Below, one piece after another: positions 50,060 through 55,879 of a DNA stretch of 55,879 nt. Position 1 is the stretch's first letter. The number at the start of each line of letters is the position of its first letter. The stretch covers positions 1-55,879 of the forward strand of contig JAJPJJ010000123.1 of the NCBI GenBank assembly GCA_021324295.1, written 5' to 3'. Source of the stretch: Bacillota bacterium. GTDB taxonomy: Bacteria; Sysuimicrobiota; Sysuimicrobiia; Sysuimicrobiales; Segetimicrobiaceae. The translations under genes were made by a program, and so were the position numbers. Below the pieces are notes generated by a model. That model worked only from the letters and a program-made list of their open reading frames with translations. It did no database searches and was not told the DNA's origin.

Positions 50060-51358
50060 ATGGCCGCCGACGAGTTCGACGCGATCGTCGTGGGCGCGGG
50101 CCCGGGCGGGACCGCGGCCGCGCTCACGATGGCCCGCGCCGGCCTCAGCGTCGTCCTGTTCGAGCGTGGCGCGCGGCCGGGCCTCAAGAACGTGATGGGC
50201 GGCGTGATGTACGGCCGGATGCTCGCCGACGTCGTGGGGGAGGGGTGGCGCGAGGCGCCGATCGAGCGGGTCGTCACCGACGAGCGCCTGTGGCTCGCCA
50301 CCGCGGACGCGGTGACCACGATCGGGCACACGCACGTCCCTCCCGCCGCCGGACCGCCCAACGCGTTCACGGTGCTGCGCGTGCCGTTCGACGGCTGGTT
50401 CGCCGCGCAGGCCGAGGCGGCCGGCGCGCTGCTCGTTCCCGGCACGACCGTGGAGGACGTGATCCGGGAGGACGGCCGGATCGTCGGCGTCCGCACGGGC
50501 CGCGCGGACGGGGACCTGCGGGCCCCCCTCGTCGTCATCGCGGACGGCGCGAACTCCTTCCTCGTCCAGAAGGCCGGCCTGGGCCGCCCGCTCCAGCCGC
50601 ACGAGATGGCGCTCGTGGTCAAGGAGATCATCGCGCTGCCCTCCGGCGTGATCGAGGACCGGTTCACGCTCGAGCCAGGGAGGGGGGCCACGATCGAGGT
50701 GTACGGCGCGCCGACACGGGGCATGGCCGGGTACGGGTTCGTCTACACCAACCGGGAGTCGCTCTCGGTGGGCATCGGGGCGCTCGTCTCCCACTTCATG
50801 AAGACCCGGATCACCCCGTGGGATCTCCTCGAGGGGTTCAAGGCCCATCCGATGGTGGCGCCGCTCCTGCGGGGCGGCGAGGTGCGCGAGTACCTCGGCC
50901 ACGCGATCCCCGAAGGAGGGCGGCGGGCGATGCCGCGGCTCTACGATCACGGGGTGCTCGTCGTGGGCGACGCGGCGATGATGGTCAACAACCTGCACCG
51001 CGAGGGCAGCAACCTGGCGATGGCCGCCGGCCGGATGGCAGGGGAAACCGCGGTCCACGCGAAGAAGGTGGGCGATTGGTCGGCCGAGACGCTGGCGATG
51101 TATCAGGACCTCCTCGAGGCGTCCTTCGTCCTGCAGGACCTCCGGAAGTACGAGCGCCTGCCCGACCTCGTCGAGCGCCGGCCGGACCTCCTCCAGGTCT
51201 ACCCGGCCCTGCTCAGCGAGGCGATCCACGAGATGCTCACGGTGGACGGGGTGAGCAAGCGGGAGAAGCAGCGGAGGATCCTCCGGCGCCTGCTCGCGCG
51301 CCGGCCGTGGTGGCGGATCCTGCGCGACGCCTACGAGGGCTGGAGGGCGATGCGCTAA
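50060..51358 (+). CDS. fixC: FAD-dependent oxidoreductase FixC (ETF:quinone oxidoreductase-like)
   Basis: FixC takes electrons from electron-transfer flavoprotein (FixAB/ETF) to quinone, partnered by the FixX ferredoxin. The 432-residue chain opens with the dinucleotide site FDAIVVGAGPGGTAAALTMARAGLSVVLFER. It then has GLKNVMGGVMYGRML and the second FAD motif VLVVGDAAMMVNNLHREGSNLAMAAGRMAGE. LPDLVERRPDLLQVYPALL is family-typical. ATG 50060 follows AGGAGGGCCC. It appears co-transcribed with complex I, an arrangement placing two quinone-reducing systems under one promoter. fixA and fixB are not adjacent. Confidence 0.93.
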   Translation: MAADEFDAIVVGAGPGGTAAALTMARAGLSVVLFERGARPGLKNVMGGVMYGRMLADVVGEGWREAPIERVVTDERLWLATADAVTTIGHTHVPPAAGPPNAFTVLRVPFDGWFAAQAEAAGALLVPGTTVEDVIREDGRIVGVRTGRADGDLRAPLVVIADGANSFLVQKAGLGRPLQPHEMALVVKEIIALPSGVIEDRFTLEPGRGATIEVYGAPTRGMAGYGFVYTNRESLSVGIGALVSHFMKTRITPWDLLEGFKAHPMVAPLLRGGEVREYLGHAIPEGGRRAMPRLYDHGVLVVGDAAMMVNNLHREGSNLAMAAGRMAGETAVHAKKVGDWSAETLAMYQDLLEASFVLQDLRKYERLPDLVERRPDLLQVYPALLSEAIHEMLTVDGVSKREKQRRILRRLLARRPWWRILRDAYEGWRAMR

Positions 51359-51705
51359 TGCCGCGTCGCGCGCCCCCGACGAGGGGACGCGGCGGGCCTG
51401 CCCTGCGCGCCCTCCCGGAGCCCCAACGCCTGGCGGGAGCACGGCGATTCGTTGGGGTGGGACTCCGCTCCTCGACCGGACGCGCGGGGGCGCCCCCGCG
51501 GCCCATCCGCCTCGCTGCAACCCCCTCAGACGTCGGAGGTCATGCACTCACCAACGTGTCGCGACGAGGGCCAACGGCGTTGGAGCTCACGCGAGCGGTC
51601 TCGGTCCGATGGGGGCCCGGGCCTGTGGCACGGGTCTCGCGACGTGGGGCAACGGCGGTGGAACCGACGCGCGTGGCCGCAGCCGAGGGGGGCCCGGGCC
51701 TGTGA
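51358..51705 (+). CDS. Unknown ORF coupled to fixC and fixX, with a tandem repeat
   Basis: This is a 115-codon frame occupying exactly the gap between fixC and fixX. Its ATG overlaps the fixC stop (TAATG), and its own stop overlaps the fixX start (GTGA). Such double coupling is what a real operon gene would show. The product would be Arg/Pro/Ala/Gly-rich with no hydrophobic helix, no cysteine and no recognisable domain. The last 50 residues contain a diverged 26-residue duplication (VSRRGPTALELTR and VSRRGATAVEPTR). In GC-rich DNA such composition often marks non-coding sequence, and a one-base indel inside the second repeat argues that the duplication was not kept as protein. I have no homologue to offer. 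Confidence 0.35.
   Translation: MPRRAPPTRGRGGPALRALPEPQRLAGARRFVGVGLRSSTGRAGAPPRPIRLAATPSDVGGHALTNVSRRGPTALELTRAVSVRWGPGPVARVSRRGATAVEPTRVAAAEGGPGL
51483..51500. repeat. 18-bp perfect palindrome
   Basis: CGCGGGGGCGCCCCCGCG is identical to its reverse complement and lies midway between fixC and fixX. It could form a hairpin or bind a protein. Confidence 0.4.
51556..51705 (+). repeat. Tandem duplication of about 78 bases
   Basis: Two diverged copies (51556-51633 and 51634-51705) begin GTGTCGCGACG and GTCTCGCGACG and both end GGGCCCGGGCCTGTG-like. They differ by many substitutions and one base in length. The second copy ends on the fixX start codon. Confidence 0.6.
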
Positions 51706-51992
51706 CTCAGAGGATCGAGGAGAAGCTGTACACCCTGCGCTGGAGGCACGACAGGCAGTCCCACATCGCGATCGTGGACGACGGCGTCTGCCTCACGCGC
51801 TGTGGGACGGAGTGGCAGCGCCCGTGCACGACATTCTGCCCGGCCAGCGTGTACACGTGGGACGGGGCCAAGATCGCGGTCTCCTACGAGAACTGCGTGG
51901 AGTGCACGAGCTGCGTGCTCGGCTGCCCGTATCGCAACATCGACTGGAAGCTCCCGCGCGGCGGGTTCGGGATCGAATGGCAGCACGGCTAA
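51702..51992 (+). CDS. fixX: FixX-type ferredoxin
   Basis: This 96-residue ferredoxin supplies the 4Fe-4S centre for FixC. The cluster motif is CVECTSCVLGCPYRNIDWKLPRGGFGIEWQHG; the C-terminal IDWKLPRGGFGIEW is diagnostic of FixX and of the ETF-QO C-terminus. Another group of cysteines (CLTRCGTEWQRPCTTFC) precedes it, as in other FixX proteins. GTG 51702 is chosen because the conserved IEEKLYTLRW follows immediately. It has no strong ribosome site and may depend on coupling from upstream. It ends 2 bases from a convergent small gene. Confidence 0.9.
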   Translation: MTQRIEEKLYTLRWRHDRQSHIAIVDDGVCLTRCGTEWQRPCTTFCPASVYTWDGAKIAVSYENCVECTSCVLGCPYRNIDWKLPRGGFGIEWQHG

Positions 51993-51994
51993 TC

Positions 51995-52219
51995 TCACGG
52001 CCGCCCGCCGGCGCCCGCCGCGCAGATCTCGAGGCGCGGAAGCCACGCCGCCGCGCGGCAGGGCGGCAGGATCACCGGCCGGCCGGGCGGATCCTCCACG
52101 CCGCGCACGGCGGCGGAGGCCGGGCCCGGGGCTCCAGGCCGCGCGATCCCTGGGTCCAGGGCCATGGCCAGCAGGACCGCCATCACAAGCACACCTGCGA
52201 TCAGGATATCGCGAGACAT
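51995..52219 (-). CDS. Small single-helix membrane or secreted protein
   Basis: A 74-residue product with one N-terminal hydrophobic segment (RDILIAGVLVMAVLLAMALDPG) and a Pro/Ala/Gly-rich tail containing two cysteines. ATG 52219 follows GGGGAGG on the minus strand at good distance, which is the main evidence that it is real. The segment could be a signal anchor. It is divergent from the gene at 52517, with a CRP-type palindrome in the shared upstream region. No family recognised. Confidence 0.5.
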   Translation of the reverse strand: MSRDILIAGVLVMAVLLAMALDPGIARPGAPGPASAAVRGVEDPPGRPVILPPCRAAAWLPRLEICAAGAGGRP

Positions 52220-52307
52220 CGTATGTCCTCCCCTGCTCCGTCACGTCCGGGCGCCCGCGGCGCGCTGCCGGGGTCGCCCGGCCAGCGCCCGCTGTCCGTG
52301 GCGTCTT

Positions 52308-52321
52308 CTTGTATGAACAAG
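52308..52321. repeat. Short inverted repeat CTTGT-N4-ACAAG
   Basis: CTTGTATGAACAAG sits about 90 bases upstream of the small minus-strand gene in a locally AT-rich stretch. It is a possible operator. Confidence 0.4.
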
Positions 52322-52367
52322 GGTAGCCGCGGCGCGGGGGAGGCGCGATGACGCGGTTCACGCCCGG

Positions 52368-52387
52368 GGTGTGAGACGCGTCACACC
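52368..52387. promoter_or_regulatory. CRP/FNR-family binding site
   Basis: GGTGTGA-GACGCG-TCACACC is a perfect 7-bp inverted repeat with a 6-base spacer. Its core TGTGA-N6-TCACA equals the classical CRP consensus. It lies between the divergent genes at 52219 and 52517. A class III nucleotidyl cyclase is encoded next door. Confidence 0.7.
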
Positions 52388-52516
52388 GTCGGGCAACGGC
52401 CGACCGCCTCCCCTCGCGGGGCGGGCGGGGCCGCCGCCCGGCGGGGCGGTCCGGCGGCACGACGCGGAGAGCGAAGACGCGACGGCGGCCACCATGGGGT
52501 CTCAGGGGGGATCCGC

Positions 52517-52873
52517 ATGAGAGGGGAGTTCAGCGTGAGGTTTACCCGGAAGAGCGTAAGCGTGGCGCAGGGGATCGTGACGATCAAGAGCCCGGAGATC
52601 ACCGACATCGTGCGGCAGCGGTCACACAAGCCCACGTTTGCGCTCGATGTCACGGTCGAGGAATGGAACGACGTCGCCCTCCCGGCGCGGTTCCGGGTCA
52701 CCGGGCTCGGGCGGTCCGCCTACCGGGTCACCGATCAGCACGAGCTCCACATCGCGGTGCCCGAGCTCGCGGACCTGGTCAGGCAACACCGCGACAAGAA
52801 GAACTTCGTGCTCGAGGTGCACGTCGCCGACGACGGATGGCTCGCGCCGCCGGCAACGCTCACGCCACCGTGA
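52517..52873 (+). CDS. Hypothetical beta-rich protein
   Basis: This is a 118-residue soluble protein without a recognised domain. ATG 52517 follows AGGGGGGAT at normal distance. The pattern suggests alternating strands (FSVRFTRKSVSV, IVTIKSPEI, ALDVTVEEWN, ARFRVTGLG, LHIAVPELADLVR, FVLEVHVADDGW). The paired phrases SPEITDIVRQRSHKPTFALDV and VPELADLVRQHRDKKNFVLEV show an internal duplication of about 50 residues. The gene is a candidate target of the CRP-type site 130 bases upstream. It converges on the cyclase gene with an 18-base gap. Confidence 0.65.
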   Translation: MRGEFSVRFTRKSVSVAQGIVTIKSPEITDIVRQRSHKPTFALDVTVEEWNDVALPARFRVTGLGRSAYRVTDQHELHIAVPELADLVRQHRDKKNFVLEVHVADDGWLAPPATLTPP

Positions 52874-52891
52874 GGGCTGGTGTGGCCGTCC

Positions 52892-55516
52892 TCACCCGGG
52901 CAGGCGCATCGCTTCGTCGATCGCCCGATCCACCGGGAGGGCCCGTCCCTCGCTCCACACGGCCGTGAACGCGGGCTCCCGCAGCCCGAGCCGGATCGTC
53001 GCCACGCGCCGGTCGTGCTCCGCGCGGTCCGAGGGCGACAGCGGGTAGCCGATTGCGCCGCGCAGAGCCTCCGCCGCCCCGAGCAGGCGCGCCGCTCGCT
53101 CGAGGTCCTGCCGCACGATGGCCAGGCCGGCGAGGCTCTCCAGGCACAGCACGGTGCCGCGCTTGTCCGCGAGGTCCCGGCTCGACGCCAGGCTCTCCTT
53201 GTACAGGGCCGCCGCCTGCGGGAGCGCGCCCGCGCGGTGCGCCACTCGTCCGAGCAGCCGGAGCGAGGATGCGATCCCCCACGGGCCGCCGCGCGCCCGC
53301 CGCACGGCCAGCGCCTCGGTAAAGTATCCGGCGGCGCGCCCGCAGTCTCCGGCGTCGAGCGCGATCTCTCCCAGCATGTTGAGGGGGAACGCGCTGCTCC
53401 ACGCGTCGCCGAGCCGGCGGCACAGTCGCAGGCTCTCCTCGCAGAGCGCCGCGGCCCGCGCGCGATCCCCCCGGCCGTGCGCCACGTAGCCGAGGTGGCT
53501 GAGCGCGAGGGCGATGCCCTGCGTGTCGCCGCGCGCTCGCGAGAGCCGCAGACTCTCGTCGCCGAGCGCCGCGGCCCGCTCGTAGTCTCCCTGGCGGTAC
53601 GCGAGCGCGGCCGCGCCGATGAGCGCCTTGGCCAGCCCCGCGGCGGACGCCGCGCCCGGCGAGGCGGCGAGGTGCTCGATCCACCGGCGTCCCTCGGCCC
53701 AGTGCCCCCGCACGTACCAGAACTCCCACAGCGCGCCGGCCAGCCGCAGCCCGGCGTCGGCTTCGCCGCGCTGCCGGCACCACTCCAGGGCTGTGCGCAG
53801 GTTGTCGTGCTCTGTTTCCAGCCGGGCCAGCCACGCGCCCTGCTCGGGGCTTCTCAGCCCGCGCTCCCCGCGCTCCGCCAGACCCGTGAACCAGTCGCGA
53901 TGCCGCGTGCGAACCTCGACGGCTTCGCCCGACGCCGCCAGCCTCTCCTGGCCGTACTGGCGCACCGTTTCCAGCAGCCAGTACCGGACCTCGGCCGGCG
54001 CGTGCTGAACCATGACCAGCGACTTGTCCACCAACCGCGCCAGCAGGTCGAGCACTTCCGTGCCCGGGCCCCCGTCGCCGGACCCGATCGCCTCGGCGGC
54101 GTCCAGGGTGAAGCCGCCGGCGAACACCGACAGCCGGCGGAACAGGATCCGCTCTGGCTCGGACAGCAGGTCATGGCTCCAGTCCAGCGCCGAGCGCAGG
54201 GTCTGGTGGTGCGGCAGCGCCGTCCGGCTGCCCGCCCCGAGCAGGCGGAACCGGTCGTCCAGCCGCTTCGCGATCTGTTCCACCGATAGGGTCCTGGCGC
54301 GCGCCGCGGCCAGCTCGATCGCGAGCGGCAACCCGTCCAGCCGGCGGCAGATCTGCGCGACCGCCAGGCCGGTGCCGTTGCGCATGACGCCGGCGGCGTG
54401 GCCCGCGCGCTCGAGGAAGAGCCGCACCGCCTCGTACTCGGTGAGGCGCTCGAGCGGCGGCAGCCGCGTGGGGTCCGGTGTCGGGAGCGGCGGGACCACG
54501 TAGATCGACTCGCCCGAGACGCGGAGCGGCTCCCTGCTGGTCGCCAGGATGCGCAGGTCCGGGCACCCCCGTAGGAGCGCCTCCGCAACGTGCGCGCACG
54601 CGGCGATCAGGTGCTCGCAGTTGTCCAGCACGAGCAGCGCCAACCGGGGCCGGAGATAGTCGCAGACCACGGCCAGCAGCTCGCGCGAGGGCTCCTCGTG
54701 GAGGCCCAGGGCCGTCGCGAGCGCCTGCGGGACAGCCGCGGGCGTCGAGAGGGCGGCCAGCTCGACCAGCCGCGCCCCGTCCGCGAACTCGGCGACGAGG
54801 TCACGGGCCACCTGCAGCGCCAGGCGGGTCTTGCCGCATCCTCCGGGCCCGGTCAGCGTCACGAGGCGGGCCGTGGCGATCAGGCGCTTGACCTCGATAC
54901 TCTCGCGTTCGCGGCCGATGAAGCTGGTGAGCTGGGCCGGCAGGTTGTGGGGAGGAGCGTGCACGGAGCGCAGCGGCGGGAAATCCGCGCGCAGGTCTGG
55001 CGCCACGACCTGCCACAGCCGCATCGGGCGGGGCAGGTCTTTGAGATGGTGCTCTCCGAGATCCCGGAGCAGGACGCCCAGGGGCGGGTCATCGGCCACG
55101 AGCTCCCGGGTCGCCTGCGAGAGGAGGACCTGTCCTCCGTGCGCCGCCGCGCAGATGCGGGCGGTGCGATGGACGTCCATCCCCACATAGCCGGCTTCCG
55201 CGATGAGCGGCTCGCCCGTGTGGATCCCCATCCGCACCCGCACGGCCGCGCCGCCCGGCCACGTGGATGCCCCGATGGCGTGCTGCGCTGCAACGGCGGC
55301 GGCGACGGCGTCCTGCGCGCGGGGGAAGGCCGCGAAGCAGGCATCTCCCTGGGCGCCGATCTCCGTGCCGCCCCGCGTCTCGACCGCGGAGCGGAGGAGC
55401 CGCCGATGCTGCGCCAGCAGCTCCGCGTAGCGAGAGCCGAGCTGCTGCAGCAGGCGCGTAGACCCCTCGATGTCCGTAAACAGCAAGGTGACGGTCCCGG
55501 CCGGATGGATCGCCAT
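52892..55516 (-). CDS. Class III nucleotidyl cyclase-ATPase-TPR regulator
   Basis: An 874-residue signalling protein. Residues 1-170 are a class III cyclase domain: metal Asp in LLFTDIEGSTRLL, second Asp in AQGDACFAAF, and the C-terminal YVGMDVHRTARICAAAHGGQVLLS. The usual Asn of this last motif is His, as in many cyclases of this architecture, so activity needs testing. Residues about 190-520 are an NB-ARC/STAND-type ATPase with Walker A LTGPGGCGKTRLALQ, Walker B ALLVLDNCEHL, LRILATSREPLR and GLPLAIELAAARAR. The rest (about 560-860) consists of TPR repeats of the form GDYERAAALGDESLRLSRARGD. There is no LuxR-type DNA-binding domain. It probably couples a TPR-sensed ligand to cNMP synthesis. 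Confidence 0.9.
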   Translation of the reverse strand: MAIHPAGTVTLLFTDIEGSTRLLQQLGSRYAELLAQHRRLLRSAVETRGGTEIGAQGDACFAAFPRAQDAVAAAVAAQHAIGASTWPGGAAVRVRMGIHTGEPLIAEAGYVGMDVHRTARICAAAHGGQVLLSQATRELVADDPPLGVLLRDLGEHHLKDLPRPMRLWQVVAPDLRADFPPLRSVHAPPHNLPAQLTSFIGRERESIEVKRLIATARLVTLTGPGGCGKTRLALQVARDLVAEFADGARLVELAALSTPAAVPQALATALGLHEEPSRELLAVVCDYLRPRLALLVLDNCEHLIAACAHVAEALLRGCPDLRILATSREPLRVSGESIYVVPPLPTPDPTRLPPLERLTEYEAVRLFLERAGHAAGVMRNGTGLAVAQICRRLDGLPLAIELAAARARTLSVEQIAKRLDDRFRLLGAGSRTALPHHQTLRSALDWSHDLLSEPERILFRRLSVFAGGFTLDAAEAIGSGDGGPGTEVLDLLARLVDKSLVMVQHAPAEVRYWLLETVRQYGQERLAASGEAVEVRTRHRDWFTGLAERGERGLRSPEQGAWLARLETEHDNLRTALEWCRQRGEADAGLRLAGALWEFWYVRGHWAEGRRWIEHLAASPGAASAAGLAKALIGAAALAYRQGDYERAAALGDESLRLSRARGDTQGIALALSHLGYVAHGRGDRARAAALCEESLRLCRRLGDAWSSAFPLNMLGEIALDAGDCGRAAGYFTEALAVRRARGGPWGIASSLRLLGRVAHRAGALPQAAALYKESLASSRDLADKRGTVLCLESLAGLAIVRQDLERAARLLGAAEALRGAIGYPLSPSDRAEHDRRVATIRLGLREPAFTAVWSEGRALPVDRAIDEAMRLPG

Positions 55517-55651
55517 CGCGGGGATCCCCTGGGGGGTGCGGGCGCTGCGTTCAGGCCGACCTTCGAGGGGCCGAAGGGCGATCCCTCCATGCCCGGGCGC
55601 GATCCGGATGGGGCCGCCATCGCTCCTGCGCTCCGGGCGTGTCGCGGTCGT

Positions 55652-55690
55652 GCCGCCGGCCGCCCCGGGGGGACCGGGGCGGCCGGCGGC
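55652..55690. terminator. Strong GC hairpin between two minus-strand genes
   Basis: GCCGCCGGCCGCCCCGG (55652-55668) and its exact complement (55674-55690) give a 17-bp stem with a 5-base loop, 11 bases after the stop of the edge gene. Confidence 0.8.
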
Positions 55691-55701
55691 GGCCTGCCGG
55701 G

Positions 55702-55879
55702 CTACCGGTCGGCGTGCACATCCATGTTCTCGCCGCGCAGATCGAGCGGCTTCGCGGCGGAGCCGGCCGCCGCGCCCGTCCCGAGCGCCGGCGCCGCCGA
55801 GATCGCGGTGCCCTGGGGCAGCTTGTCCACGAACCCGTTGACGCTGTCGTCCGCCAGCGCGGCGGAGGCGGCGAGCGCC
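55702..55879 (-). CDS. C-terminus of a gene running off the window
   Basis: The last 58 codons of a minus-strand frame are present: ASAALADDSVNGFVDKLPQ, then AAPALGTGAAAG, KPLDLRGENMD and a stop at 55702-55704. Composition suggests a secreted or low-complexity tail. A strong terminator follows the stop, which supports a real gene end. The function cannot be told. Confidence 0.5.
   Translation of the reverse strand, partial: ALAASAALADDSVNGFVDKLPQGTAISAAPALGTGAAAGSAAKPLDLRGENMDVHADR

Noticed and set aside
1-55879. A CRISPR array or a classical defence island
   Set aside because: No regularly spaced repeats and no cas, restriction-modification, toxin-antitoxin or retron genes were found.

Overview
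The window is about 55.9 kb of very GC-rich bacterial chromosome. Its content suggests an uncultured bacterium of the Terrabacteria kind, for example a Chloroflexota or Sysuimicrobiota/CSP1-3-like lineage. The clues are a copper-amine-oxidase N-domain surface protein, ThyX instead of ThyA, a 2-oxoacid:ferredoxin oxidoreductase, a two-subunit class I fumarase, a 14-gene complex I operon followed by fixC/fixX, and many GTG starts. This placement is inference; no rRNA gene is present to test it.

Layout. 1-1360 is mobile-DNA debris: a headless serine recombinase, an IS21-type istB tail with its right end, and the 3' half of a tRNA-Asp beside a tandem 11-bp repeat. 1.6-8.7 kb holds a surface protein, tRNA-Phe with a clean promoter, a phosphatase fragment, PolX, a leaderless MarR regulator, a BNR-repeat protein coupled to a MoaD/ThiS-DoxX fusion, and small unknowns. 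9-15.8 kb holds an MFS transporter, an ion channel, HU, korAB and an FAH-family enzyme. 15.8-19.6 kb (minus strand) encodes two overlapping membrane HD-GYP proteins, one fused to a complete MFS transporter. An AT-richer 0.5 kb spacer with a 17-bp inverted repeat follows. 20.1-25.2 kb (minus) has fumarase beta and alpha, a CoA-transferase and a Ski2-like helicase. 25.3-34.2 kb is housekeeping: CPBP protease, metallo-hydrolase, SufR-like regulator, a frameshifted GAF/fRMsr gene, threonine aldolase, ferredoxin, ThyX, Nudix, phosphoesterase, HisJ-type phosphatase and a methyltransferase.

34.5-52 kb is the energy core: cysteine desulfurase, then nuoABCDEFGHIJKLMN in canonical order from a TTGACA promoter, then fixC and fixX. 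KorAB, the ferredoxin, complex I and FixCX fit one picture in which 2-oxoacids, NADH and flavoprotein electrons feed the quinone pool; IscS and the SufR-like regulator would serve the many Fe-S clusters. ETF genes (fixAB) are absent from the fixCX locus.

52-55.9 kb has a small membrane protein and a small unknown gene diverging around a perfect CRP-type palindrome, a class III nucleotidyl cyclase/ATPase/TPR regulator, and a partial gene at the edge.

The most unusual items are the HD-GYP-MFS fusion, the MoaD/ThiS-DoxX fusion with its Gly-Gly tail buried inside the chain, the 115-codon repeat-bearing ORF coupled to both fixC and fixX, the cyclase next to a CRP-type site, and the 282-bp inverted-repeat element.
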